Shown here piece after piece: positions 20,809-31,976 of a DNA stretch of 64,000 bases (within the stretch, counting starts at the first letter, position 1; each line of letters starts with the position of its first letter). A program made the translations under genes and the position numbers. Origin of the DNA: Phytophthora quininea (Eukaryota; Oomycota; Peronosporomycetes; Peronosporales; Peronosporaceae); the NCBI GenBank assembly GCA_011947345.1, contig JAAVTG010000229.1:310001-374000 (forward strand), given 5' to 3'. The notes under the pieces were generated by a model. The model did not search any database. It was given only the letters and a program-made list of their open reading frames with translations, and was not told the origin of the DNA.

Positions 20809-22732
20809 ATGGCAATGAACAGCGAGACGTACGCAGCGTTCAAGACTCGCAAGCTGCGGGAATTCGACCGTCAGCATGGCCACCGACCTCACTGCTCGCA
20901 GCAGAGACTATTGCGTGTGCATTTGCAGCATTTTCTAGTCACTTTTGGCGCTCAAGTTTCGACTGAACAGTCATTGCCTGATGCAGACTCCAAAGCGAGC
21001 GAGCGAACCTTTCTCAAGGAGCAAAAGAAAATCGCTGTAGTTCGAGAGAAGACTCGAAAGAAGAGACACAAGGCAGCAAGAAGCATCCAGCGCGCCTTCC
21101 GTCGCCGACTCAAGATGTGGAGGAAAGCAGAGCTTGAGAATGAGGTGGAGTTGCTGTCAACGTCAGAGTTTGTTCCGTTGGAGGTGAAGCGAGCACCAGC
21201 AGAGCTTATCGACACAAGTCCAAAGGCCTTGGATGTCGTCCCTTCTTCCGGATTATCCAGAGCTGATCTTCCTGCGTACGAAGTGGTGCTTGAGGTGGTT
21301 GCTGCTCGTGACTTCGCACTCAATGGCGCGACCTCAGACGGGTATCTTGAAGCAAAGCTGGTTTTGAAAGAACAAGGTAGAGAGATCGCCCGTGTGCTGT
21401 CGCCGAGGCAGCAGTTGCTTCGATACCAAGAAGAGGAGCTCCAGTGGCAAGACACAGTCCTTCGCTTTGGGTTTGACCCAGCTATGGATGGCATTGTGGC
21501 TCAGAAGATCATAGATGAGTGGATCGCCACCGTCACGGTACGAATCACCACTAGTGGTGGAGTTTCAACTATGTTGGGGGTTGTTGAGATCCCGATGTCG
21601 TTGCTAGAACCTCCACTGGCGGCTGACTACGCTTTGTGCCGATGGTTCCCGTTGTCAAGAGCATTCCCAGGCCACATAGCTCGGGGCGAGCTACGAGCTC
21701 GAGTAGCCTATTTGATGCAGCAAAGAGACAGTGATGCTGGCCATGGTGTCATGGTTCCATACGTCTGCACAGATAACCCAGTGAGTTCCGAGTCGGCCCT
21801 GCCACCACCGCAGCCTCAGCGCAAAAGAATTAGTCAGCGAAAGCGTCCCATGACGAATCGTACCGCAAGGAAATCTGAACTACCAAAGCCTCCGACGCCT
21901 TCAGCCAACCCTGGTCGAATCTCCCGTGCTGAAGCGCTTTCACCACCGTCTTCACCGTCGTCTGTAGCTTCATCGGAAGCTGGAGAGGCTTTCCTGTGGC
22001 TGGCCCTAGCAGTCCCTGGAAAATCAAGACCAATCGACGTCCAGACCTGCCAAAGAGACCTCAGAAGTACAGCAAGCCTGTGAAGGTATCGCCACGAAGC
22101 GATGAAGTTGTTGAAGACCGTCCAGAGACGCCAAAATCTCCAGCGAAACCAGTTCGGTCGTTCTTAAAGCGAAAGCCGTATAAAGTCGTCTTTGAGAAGC
22201 TCGACTGGTCTGGAGTGTCGGCCAAGACGGACAGCAACTTGTCGTCCAGCACTAGTCGACTTGAAACGGGTCCTACTAGAACCAACCGGTCTGAAAGTCG
22301 AGTTCTGAGTTCCTCTACTCAATCCGGCGTGAAGGAATTTGCGTCGGATGGCAGCAATGCCAATGTTGCCAGGGATTCGCCACCGGCCGGGGTTTCATCG
22401 ACGAGGCTACTACTCAGCGCTTGGCAGCATTGGAGACTGCCGTCTTCGAACGCTGCCGTGTGACCCAAGACACTGCGCCGCTAGCGCGATTCAAATATCA
22501 AACGGAGCGCAAGAAGTTTGTGGATGCGCTGCAAGCACAGCCACCGACGTGCACCAGCAATACGATGGAGTCGCCAGGACAGCCATCCGGCGAACAAAGC
22601 ATGAGCTCTACAGCGATGGAGCTGTGGAAAAAGCTGACGGGAGATTCCTCAGGACAACTTTACGCCTCAATGCTTCGCCACTACAGCAGCCAGCAGCCGA
22701 CCGCATTCGCAGCAAAGGTGATAAAGGAGTGA
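20809..22732 (+). CDS. IQ-motif and C2-like domain protein, two frameshifts
   Basis: Starts at ATG 20,809 (MAMNSETYAAFKTRKLREFD). A basic region contains an IQ calmodulin-binding motif (AARSIQRAFRRRLKMW, about residue 90). A C2-like beta domain then runs from about residue 160 (YEVVLEVVAARDFAL) to 290 (LGVVEIPMSLLEPPL). The rest is Ser/Pro/Lys-rich with an acidic-basic tail. The reading frame changes at TTT 21,990-21,992 and GGGG 22,389-22,392; one missing base at each restores one protein to the TGA at 22,732. No other domain was recognised. IQ plus C2 suggests a calcium-responsive membrane-linked adaptor, by inference. Confidence 0.65.
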
Positions 22733-22887
22733 TTTCCCTGAATGGAACATGTGTGGCTGATTTAGTTCCTGGCGGACGATGTTCATTCGACGAACCTTGG
22801 AGAGTGCAAACTTTTCCAGTCTGGCTGGCACTACAGGATGTAGCGTTAAACCCAACAATCCGACAGTGTGGGAAAGTTTTGCTGAAA

Positions 22888-24652
22888 CTATTGTCGCGGC
22901 GAATGACGAAGCCAGGCAAACTGAAAAGTGAAATCGGGACCTGGGGCATTCCATAGCATGACATTAGTCAAACAGATCATATATACCGTGGGTTCCATCG
23001 TCGAACCTGAATGTTTCAGCGACGTCAGCGTCGTGTATGTCACCCAAGTCAACGTCTTGGTGAACACCGCTTCCCATTGATATGCCAATAGAAACGCCAC
23101 CAAATGAATGGCCGACATGCCGAGCTTCCGACCAAGGATGACACACATGAGCGCGAACGAGAGGATCTTGAGGAAACAATACAGCACGATATTCAAGACG
23201 GTGATGTTCAAGTTGCTGGTTGTTATCGAGTCGAATTGGCCATAGTACGGACGGTTCGGTGAGCTGTACGAGATCACCACAAAGCCAGCTGTAGCATATA
23301 GTTCACGAGTCAGTCTCAACACAAACATGTTGAATTCAACCGCCAAACACTCACCGTATATCGCTGGGATCACTGCTTCGACGTATTTTACAAGAAGAAC
23401 AAAGACGCTCGTGAATAAGATTTGGGCTGACTGCGATGCGAGCTGTTCGCGATCCTTCTTAGGCAAATGGTTGATAAACGAGTACTTCCGCGTGCCTGGA
23501 GGTGGCGTATAGTGTCCGCCAGATATCGTGTTACGAATTGGTGAAGTAGGTTTTGGGTCTTTGGTCTCGTTCTTAGGATCCGCAGGTGTTGGAAGGATCT
23601 TTGCCAAAGAAGAGAGCGATTTACCAGGGAGCAGCGTCGGCCCCACCCGAGTTGACCTCTTTAAAAGGTGCGTCTGCTTCGTTTTGATAGAGGCCGCTCA
23701 TCGGCAAAGATCATGACTCGGAAAGGAGCGCGGTTGGGAGTGATCGCCTTCGCTATTCTGTCGATGCCGATCACCATTTTGCTGACATCCGACACAGCCA
23801 CCACCAGCTGGATGATATCCACCACCATCACCGCCATCGTGGTGGTGAGCTTGGCAGTGTCTTGTAACGCCACTGATATGTACATCGCGCTGAAGACTTC
23901 GACGTTGAAAATGACCATCTCGGCCTTGACGTTGTGGCGGTCTCCGATGAGCCAACTGATGACATTTCGAGCCGTGATTTTGATCATCGGAAGAATCCCA
24001 ACGTAAAATATCTGGGCGAGTGGGCTCAGTCGATGGAAGCCGAAAACATACAAAGGGTACAGCATCACCAAGACAGCAAACCAACCAACAACGCACCAAC
24101 ACCGGATGAATTTCATCAACAATTGTCGATCGTGCCGCATCCGAGATCTGTAGATGGACACGGTCGGCGGAATCACCGCCGCGATCCATCCCGGAGCACT
24201 AACGAGTAACGTGAAAGGAACGGGGAAGCCAATGAACAACGACACTAAATAAGCAGACGCTGCCGACGCCACAGAGCCGACAACCCCAATCAAAACACTT
24301 GCTGTTCGTGTGATGTTCATCTCGGGAAGAAAGAATCGGAAGTTGGAAATCACCCCAGGCGAGAGGGTGATCAATGTGACTGTGTGACGAATCCAAAAGC
24401 CATAGTTGGCGTGCGTTCCTGCGGACGGGGCTCCAGTGGAATCGTCTCGAGAGCTGCGAGGACGATCATGACCGGAAGTGGCAACGTTAAACAAATCGCT
24501 GCCGCCTCGGCGAAACTCGTATTAGATAGAAACACTCGCAGGTCTTGAACCTGCTCTTCGCTGAAGCGACCATGCAGCTCCACCTGCGTCTTCTCCCACC
24601 AGTACACGATGAACTTGAGCGCTCGACGACCATACTGCCGGATAGTCGTCAT
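22888..24652 (-). CDS. Oomycete multi-pass membrane protein, tandem copy 1, frameshifted
   Basis: Three overlapping frames make up one protein of roughly 580 residues starting at 24,652 (MTTIRQYGRRALKFIVYWWE). About ten hydrophobic segments are seen, for example AAICLTLPLPVMIVLAAL, AVLVMLYPLYVFGF, ISVALQDTAKLTTTMAVMV and VLYCFLKILSFALMCVI. A polar loop (about 23,440-23,700) divides the two halves. Breaks fall at GGGG 24,427-24,430 and AAAA 23,663-23,666, each repaired by one base. The C-terminus after LKHSG may run into an intron (CAGGTTCGA). The family is known to me only as an oomycete-type membrane protein without assigned function. Confidence 0.65.
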
Positions 24653-24715
24653 GGGGTCAAAACACGACTACGGACTTGACGCCCAGAAATAGTTGTAGCG
24701 ATAAATAGGCGAAGT
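22940..24715 (-). repeat. Direct tandem duplication, unit 1 (partner about 24,860-26,560)
   Basis: The two units share almost the same bases over most of their length, including the 5' flank before each start and a decayed 3' flank (GTGAAATCGGGACCTG against GTGAAGTCGGGACCTG). Divergence is concentrated in the segment coding for the central loop. Confidence 0.8.
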
Positions 24716-24868
24716 GGACAGCAGCACTTCGACTTGGACGTTGCTCCGACAACTGTCGTTCGATCTTCCACATAACCACTAAATGACTGGGTGGCTCGCG
24801 TGTATTTACTGCAATTGCGGTCGCCGCAGCCAAACAAACTCAAACGTGAAGTCGGGACCTGCAAGGAT

Positions 24869-26495
24869 TCAACAGCAGGGGATTAGTCGGGTGTTTCTAA
24901 AAGAAAATGATTGTTTCTTGAACGCAATAATCAAACCTGAGTGTTTCAGCGAAGCCAGCGTCGCGTATGTCACCCAAGTCAACGTCTTGGTGAACACCGC
25001 TTCCCATTGATATGCCAATAGAAACGCCACCAAATGAATGGCCGACATGCCGAGCTTCCGACCAAGGATGACACACATGAGCGCGAACGAGAGGATCTTG
25101 AGGAAACAATACAGCACGATATTCAAGACGGTGATGTTCAAGTTGCTGGTTGTTATCGAGTCGAATTGGCCATAGTACGGACGGTTCGGTGAGCTGTACG
25201 AGATCAACACAAAGCCAGCTGTAGCATATAGTTCACGAGTTAGTCTCAATACAAACATTTTGAATTCAACCGCCAAACACTCACCGTATATCGCTGGGAT
25301 CACTGCTTCGACGTATTTTACAAGAAGAACAAAGACGCTCGTGAACAAAATTCGCGCGGACTGTGAGGCGAGTTGTTCGCGATTTTTCTGTGGCAAATGG
25401 TTCACGAACGAGTATACCGGTGATTTTGAAGAGCTATCCGTTTGGGTCGGAAGTATCCTTGTTGGCGAAGACAGAGACTGAGCAGGAGCCACCCGCACGC
25501 GAGGTGTTGCTTTCTTGATTCGTTGTGTTTGGATCGGTCTCTGAGCTGCGAAGATCATGACTCGGAAAGGTGCACGGTGGGGAGTGACCGCCTTCGCTAT
25601 TCTGTCGATGCCGATCACCATTTTGCTGACATCCGACACAGCCACCACCAGCTGGATGATATCCACCACCATCACCGCCATCGTGGTGGTGAGCTTGGCA
25701 GTGTCTTGTAACGCCACTGATATGTACATCGCGCTGAAGACTTCGACGTTGAAAATGACCATCTCGGCCTTGACGTTGTGGCGGTCTCCGATGAGCCAAC
25801 TGATGACATTTCGAGCCGTGATTTTGATCATCGGAAGAATCCCAACGTAAAATATCTGGGCGAGTGGGCTCAGTCGATGGAAGCCGAAAACATACAAAGG
25901 GTACAGCATCACCAAGACAGCAAGCCAACCAACAACGCACCAACACCGGATGAATTTCATCAACAATTGTCGATCGCGCCGTATCCGAGATCTGTAGATG
26001 GACACGGTCGGCGGAATCACCGCCGCGATCCATCCCGGAGCACTAACGAGTAACGTGAAAGGAACGGGAAGCCAATGAACAACGACACTAAATAAGCAGA
26101 CGCTGCCGACGCCACAGAGCCGACAACCCCAATCAAAACACTTGCTGTTCGTGTGATGTTCATCTCGGGAAGAAAGAATCGGAAGTTGGAAATCACCCCA
26201 GGCGAGAGGGTGATCAATGTGACTGTGTGACGAATCCAAAAGCCATAGTTGGCGTGCGTTCCTGCGGACGGGGCTCCAGTGGAATCGTCTCGAGAGCTGC
26301 GAGGACGATCATGACCGGAAGTGGCAACGTTAAACAAATCGCTGCCGCCTCGGCGAAACTCGTATTAGATAGAAACACTCGCAGGTCTTGAACCTGCTCT
26401 TCGCTGAAGCGACCATGCAGCTCCACCTGCGTCTTCTCCCACCAGTACACGATGAACTTGAGCGCTCGACGACCATACTGCCGGATAGTCGTCAT
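24869..26495 (-). CDS. Oomycete multi-pass membrane protein, tandem copy 2, frameshifted
   Basis: Direct tandem copy of the preceding gene, starting at 26,495 with the same N-terminus. The membrane segments are almost identical. The central polar loop (25,400-25,560) and the last residues (LKHSGLIIAFKKQS) differ. It shares the GGGG break with copy 1 (26,270-26,273). It has one of its own at GGG 26,066-26,068, where copy 1 has GGGG and stays in frame. It is intact across the loop where copy 1 is broken. Confidence 0.65.
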
Positions 26496-26960
26496 GGGGC
26501 CAAAACACGACTACAGACTTGACGCCCAGAAATAGTTGTAGCGATAAATAGGCGAAGTGGACGACAGTACCAAGGCAACAAGGACAACATCTTGTTGTCA
26601 ACAAGACCTTTTCTAGCACCTTTAGTGAAGCACCGGAACGAAGACAGCTACCGAAATCATCATGCCACGTAGCGGTCCAGGCAACTTCAACAGCATGGAT
26701 AAGATCTTTTTTTTTGCACCAGCAACCACTTTCTAGCTACCCATGCTTTCTCGTCTACAGCTGCAGTGTAGATATGTTTTTGTATCTCATGGCGATTGCA
26801 TTCCAGTTCCCTCCCGGCCAGTCGTTCAGCTTTGATGCTGATCAAACGCTCCCTCGCACGTCACACGTTGCTGATTGGTCGAGGGAAAAGCTAGGTATCT
26901 TTTATCTAAGAGGTCCCATAATCCAAAGTCGCCGCTACAGCACAAGTGAGGGAGCTAGCC
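26496..26960. other. Divergent intergenic region
   Basis: Lies between the start of the membrane-protein copy 2 (minus) and the SLC35F6-like gene (plus), so promoters of both are expected. Contains a run of nine T near 26,707. No other gene or repeat seen. Confidence 0.4.
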
Positions 26961-28475
26961 ATGTCCTGCGGCACGAAGGAGGCGCTGGTCTTCGGCATGG
27001 GCCTGATCACAGGCACCGGCACCACCCTGTACGTGCAGAACTAGACAAAAAAGCTATGGTGTCCGCTAACATTACTCTTATTTATGCTGAAACTGAAGAA
27101 CGGGCAAGGTAACAGATTTTATGTAATCAGATCTGTTTATATAAACTAATACGTTATGTTATGTAGATTCTTTATGGCGTGGACTCTGTTGGCCTAGATG
27201 GAGACGTGAAGAAGTTCGAAAAGCCCATTTTCCAGACGTGGCTCATGTTCCTGGCCATGGTCTTCGCCCTGCCGATCCATTGGGCCTACCACTACCACGT
27301 AGAGCGTCAATGGCGCAAGAATCGCAACGGATGCAAGTTTTATTTTTATTTATTTTATTATTATTATCGACTAACTTATTTTTTCATGTAGTAAAATATC
27401 GCTACCGGATCCCACGCCGAATGTACTTCTTGCTGGCTTTTCCGGCTGCCTTCGACCTGTTGGCTACGTTTGTGGCCAACTTGGGGCTTCTCTACGTGAC
27501 TGTCAGTGTCTTCCAGTTGATGAAGTGTACCGTCATCATCTTCGTGGCTCTGCTGAAGGTATTTGTGCTGAAAGACCGACTACGTAGCTACATGTGGATC
27601 GGTATCGGTCTCAACATGTTGGCGGCGTTGATGGTGGGGGCTACGAGTCTGGCGGACGCCGACAGTCAAGACAACAACTCCGCCAACCAACACCCGGGCT
27701 TCGGAGTGTTCATGGTAGTGCTCAGCTGCGCCATTCAAGCTGTGCAATATGTATATGAGGAGAAAATCATGGACGAAGGCGATAGTGCGCCGCCACTTGT
27801 GGTGGTGGGCATGGAAGGCATTTGGGGCTTGGTGCTCACCACGTTCGTCGTGTATCCGGTGGCGTATCTGCTCCCTGGCAACGATCTCGGCTCCAATGAG
27901 CGGTTTGACGATGCCTACACGATGCTCATGAACAGTAGTCTAGCCCAGATCGTGGTGTTCATCTATCTGGTGGCCATTCTGGGCTACAACGTGTTCGCCG
28001 TGTCGGTCACATACCTGCTGAACTCGATCTGGCACGCGATCCTGGACAATTTCCGTCCGATCACAGTCTGGGGCACAGATCTGCTGCTGTTCTACCTGTT
28101 CACACAAGGCGCGTTCGGTGAACGGTGGACGATTTGGAGCTGGCTACAACTAGCAGGAATGTTCACGCTGCTAGTGGGGACTGCTGTATACAATGGCACG
28201 CTACGTCTACCAGGCTTCGTCTACTTGGAGCCACTGGAGGAGTCGTTGACGCCGATCCGAACCCCGAAGCGCTCACTGCGTCCAACTTCTCGCGCTCTCC
28301 GTTGATCACAAGGAACGCGATGAAAGCTGCCGAGATTGCTCGCCGCACGCCCAACGCCAACGACCGCGACCGTGTGCGTCGCGAATTCATGACCGAGTAC
28401 CAGCCGCTGTCGGACGCAGAGACTCGACGACGCGTCGACCCTGCCGGCCACAGCTACGGATCACTCGAGACCTAA
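26961..28475 (+). CDS. SLC35F6-like drug/metabolite transporter, one frameshift
   Basis: Exon 1 starts MSCGTKEALVFGMGLITGTG at 26,961; its 3' end (about 27,029-27,038) could not be fixed. Exon 2 is 27,167-27,332. A GC-AG intron (GCAAGT...TAG, 27,333-27,391) follows, then the last exon from 27,392. About ten membrane segments in two EamA-like halves fit the family, which also shows FVANLGLLYVTVSVFQLMKC, VYEEKIMD and FRPITVWGTDLLLFYL. SLC35F6 proteins sit in lysosomal or other internal membranes; the substrate is uncertain. Near the C-terminus the frame changes at CCCC 28,262-28,265, after which a polar tail rich in Arg, Asn and Asp ends at 28,475. Confidence 0.8.
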
Positions 28476-28799
28476 GCAGGCTGCTGTTGTCAGAAGGGCA
28501 CAACGACAACATTGTCGAGCAGGACCATAGACCAAGGAGGTGCGGCAAATGGTGTCTGAATCATCGTCTTTTTCTTGGCTGTTGGTTGAAAGCATCTTTT
28601 CCCTCCAGTTGAAAGTTTTCGCGCCTCAGTTCGACGTGGACGATAAAGAGGCCTGCTCCTTGTGCGTCAGCTCTCTCTGCTGCCTCGTTCGTGGCTTGGA
28701 ACGGCTTTTTCTCAACGGTCTGTTTGGCTAAGCCAGCAACACCTTGAAAAGAAGCCGCTGTGGCTGCCACGGAGGGACCACTTCAACCACTTGACCATG
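28476..28799. other. Intergenic region with a gene relic
   Basis: Holds a degenerate copy of the 3' end of the coiled-coil gene described at 31,977 (see the pseudogene entry). The rest is unassigned. Confidence 0.5.
28560..28740 (-). pseudogene. Relic of the 3' end of the coiled-coil gene
   Basis: The minus strand reads RADAQGAGLFIVHVELRREN followed by FQLEGK. This matches RADAQGAGLFAVHVELKREN followed by FQLRAQ of the intact gene ending at 31,977. The surrounding bases (ACACAACGACAACATTG) also match those near 31,935. No complete frame remains. Confidence 0.7.
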
Positions 28800-29174
28800 G
28801 AGCCGTGTGGCGCTCAGTCCTCGTCATGACCATCCGGCCCGGTCGGTGTCTGTCTTTTGGCGCCTTGTCGACAACATTGTGCTGTTCGAGCTAGCTACCC
28901 AACAAACTTGCCCATGTGGTGATCTCAAACAGCTTGCGGCACAGTACCTGTCGTGCTGCAGGTAAACAACCGAGTCGATGTGGGTGAGCTGATCTGTAGC
29001 TCGAGGATCACCTACTTGCTGCAGCAGACACCGAGCGCTGCTCTCATCAACTCACTTTTCAATTTGCCTTGCAGTTGCCAAAATCCCAACAGCGATTTCA
29101 CGTGTTGTTCACCTCGCGACGTTCGTCTTCCCCATTCTCAGTCTACGTCGACCACGTCCACAGTCTTTTCCAAG
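28800..29174 (+). promoter_or_regulatory. Upstream region shared by the Gly-rich repeat genes (gene A)
   Basis: This flank is clearly related to 33,840-34,251 and to the reverse complement of 57,313-57,720. The best-kept blocks are CAGCTTGCGGCACAG near 28,930 and the start-site region. Confidence 0.75.
29050..29065 (+). promoter_or_regulatory. Oomycete initiator-like element, gene A
   Basis: ACTCACTTTTCAATTT closely fits the oomycete initiator consensus GCTCATTYYNCAWTTT. It lies about 110 bases before ATG 29,175. Confidence 0.7.
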
Positions 29175-31744
29175 ATGAACCTCATCAAGATTCTCGCTCA
29201 CGTCGCATTCATTGTGGCGGCAATGGGCCCCTAGTGGAAGCAGGCAATAAGCAACCCCCACAGAGTGTCTCCGGCAGCAACGCAGGCCAGGCGAACACCC
29301 CGGCTCCTACCCCGAACATGACCCCAGTCGCAGGGACCCCAACGGCGGCTCCAACACCCTGCCCAGGCGACCACAATGGTGACATCTCTCACGGATATGC
29401 ACCACGAGGCACCAGTGCTAGCGATGGTGCCCATGCATCAGCTCAAGCAGGCGCTGGCGTCGGAGGCGGTGTTCACGCTGGTGGCGGCGTTGGCGGCGGT
29501 GCTGGTGTCGGAGGTGGTGCCGGCGTCGGAGGTGGTGCTGGCGTCGGAGGTGGTGTTCATGCTGGTGGCGGCGTTGGCGGCGGTGCTGGTGTCGGAGGTG
29601 GTGCCGGCGTCGGAGGTGGTGCTGGCGTCGGAGGCGGTGTTCACGCTGGTGGCGGCGTTGGCGGCGGTGCTGGCGTCGGAGGTGGTGCCGGCGTCGGAGG
29701 CGGTGTTCACGCTGGTGGCGGCGTTGGCGGCGGTGCTGGCGTCGGAGGTGGTGCCGGCGTCGGAGGCGGTGTCCACGCTGGTGGCGGCGTTGGCGGCGGT
29801 GCCGGCGTCGGAGGTGGTGCTGGCGTCGGAGGTGGTGTCCACGCTGGTGGCGGCGTTGGCGGCGGTGCTGGCGTCGGAGGTGGTGCCGGCGTCGGAGGCG
29901 GTGTCCACGCTGGTGGCGGCGTTGGCGGCGGTGCTGGTGTCGGAGGTGGTGCTGGCGTCGGAGGTGGTGTTCATGCTGGTGGCGGCGTTGGCGGCGGTGC
30001 TGGCGTCGGAGGTGGTACCGGCGTCGGAGGTGGTGTTCATGCTGGTGGCGGCGTTGGCGGCGGTGCTGGTGTCGGAGGTGGTGCCGGCGTCGGAGGTGGT
30101 GCTGGCGTCGGAGGCGGTGTTCACGCTGGTGGCGGCGTTGGCGGCGGTGCTGGCGTCGGAGGTGGTGCCGGCGTCGGAGGCGGTGTTCACGCTGGTGGCG
30201 GCGTTGGCGGCGGTGCTGGCGTCGGAGGTGGTGCCGGCGTCGGAGGCGGTGTCCACGCTGGTGGCGGCGTTGGCGGCGGTGCCGGCGTCGGAGGTGGTGC
30301 TGGCGTCGGAGGTGGTGTCCACGCTGGTGGCGGCGTTGGCGGCGGTGCTGGCGTCGGAGGTGGTGCCGGCGTCGGAGGCGGTGTCCACGCTGGTGGCGGC
30401 GTTGGCGGCGGTGCTGGTGTCGGAGGTGGTGCTGGCGTCGGAGGTGGTGTTCATGCTGGTGGCGGCGTTGGCGGCGGTGCTGGCGTCGGAGGTGGTACCG
30501 GCGTCGGAGGTGGTGTTCATGCTGGTGGCGGCGTTGGCGGCGGTGCTGGTGTCGGAGGTGGTGCCGGCGTCGGAGGTGGTGCTGGCGTCGGAGGTGGTGC
30601 TGGCGTCGGAGGCGGTGTTCACGCTGGTGGCGGCGTTGGCGGCGATGCTGGTGTCGGAGGTGGTGCTGGCGTCGGAGGCGGTGTCCACGCTGGTGGCGGC
30701 GGTGCTGGCGTCGGAGGTGGTGTCCACGCTGGTGGCGGCGTTGGCGGCGGTGCTGGCGTCGGAGGTGGTGCCGGCGTCGGAGGCGGTGTCCACGCTGGTG
30801 GCGGCGTTGGCGGCGGTGCTGGTGTCGGAGGTGGTGCTGGCGTCGGAGGTGGTGTTCATGCTGGTGGCGGCGTTGGCGGCGGTGCTGGCGTCGGAGGTGG
30901 TACCGGCGTCGGAGGCGGTGTCCACGCTGGTGGCGGCGTTGGCGGCGGTGCCGGCGTCGGAGGTGGTGCTGGCGTCGGAGGTGGTGTCCACGCTGGTGGC
31001 GGCGTTGGCGGCGGTGCTGGCGTCGGAGGTGGTGCCGGCGTCGGAGGCGGTGTCCACGCTGGTGGCGGCGTTGGCGGCGGTGCCGGCGTCGGAGGTGGTG
31101 CTGGCGTCGGAGGTGGTGTCCACGCTGGTGGCGGCGTTGGCGGCGGTGCTGGCGTCGGAGGTGGTGCCGGCGTCGGAGGCGGTGTCCACGCTGGTGGCGG
31201 CGTTGGCGGCGGTGCCGGCGTCGGAGGTGGTGCTGGCGTCGGAGGTGGTGTCCACGCTGGTGGCGGCGTTGGCGGCGGTGCTGGCGTCGGAGGTGGTGCC
31301 GGCGTCGGAGGCGGTGTCCACGCTGGTGGCGGCGTTGGCGGCGGTGCTGGCGTCGGAGGTGGTGCCGGCGTCGGAGGCGGTGTCCACGCTGGTGGCGGCG
31401 TTGGCGGCGGTGCTGGTGTCGGAGGTGGTGCTGGCGTCGGAGGTGGTGTTCATGCTGGTGGCGGCGTTGGCGGCGGTGCTGGTGTCGGAGGTGGTGCTGG
31501 TGTCGGAGGTGGTGCCGGCGTCGGAGGTGGTGCTGGCGTCGGAGGTGGTGCTGGCGTCGGAGGCGGTGTTCACGCTGGTGGCGGTGCTGGTGTCGGAGGT
31601 GGTGCCGGCGTCGGAGGTGGTGTTCATGCTGGTGGCGGTGTTGGCGGCGGTGCTGGTGTCGGAGGTGGTGTCCACGCAGGCGGTGGCGTTCAGGCAGGTG
31701 TTGGCGTGGGAGGTGTGGGTGTCGGAGCTCGTGTTGGTGCGTAA
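29175..31744 (+). CDS. Secreted Gly-rich tandem-repeat protein (gene A)
   Basis: ATG 29,175 gives a signal peptide ([18 protein letters not shown]) shared with genes B and C. The frame then breaks at CCCC 29,228-29,231; one more C leads into a short Thr/Pro spacer and a Gly/Val/Ala repeat body to TAA 31,744. The body is built from [20 protein letters not shown] units of 16-22 residues, dominated by a 66-base unit, with occasional extra AGVGGG insertions. There are no cysteines in the body and no enzymatic domain. Composition suggests a cell-wall or extracellular matrix structural protein, by analogy with plant and oomycete Gly-rich proteins. The repeat keeps several other frames open as well, but only this one follows a signal peptide shared with its paralogues. 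Confidence 0.75.
29455..31740 (+). repeat. 66-base Gly-rich coding minisatellite with higher-order units
   Basis: The basic 66-base unit is GGCGTCGGAGG...GGTGCTGG, repeated about 34 times with small insertions. Larger units are visible. Bases 29,581-30,060 are identical to 30,061-30,540, an exact 480-base direct duplication. A 132-base double unit repeats with starts near 30,948, 31,080 and 31,212. Confidence 0.9.
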
Positions 31745-31976
31745 TAGCCGGTGTTTTTAGCGGTAGCAGTAAGCCCGCTGTGCGTACATGTAATTCGTGA
31801 TCAACGCATTCGATCGAACTTTTCGTTTGCAAGTGTGCGGTATTGAACATTCATGATAGATAGTCTTTTGGGGTATCGACGTCTAGCAGCGCTGTCGGAT
31901 TATTGCATTCCAAGCTGCAGTTGTCGAGCGAACACAACGACAACGTTGAGATCAAGACAGTTGAGCTTGGCTGATT

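Noticed and set aside
29455..31740. CRISPR-like regular repeats
   Set aside because: The arrays are coding minisatellites in a eukaryotic gene without unique spacers.
29418..31850. Very long antisense frame (Thr/Ser/Asp or His/Arg-rich) across the gene A array
   Set aside because: It is a by-product of a stop-free repeat whose length is a multiple of three. It has no signal peptide, conserved start or flanking coding sequence.
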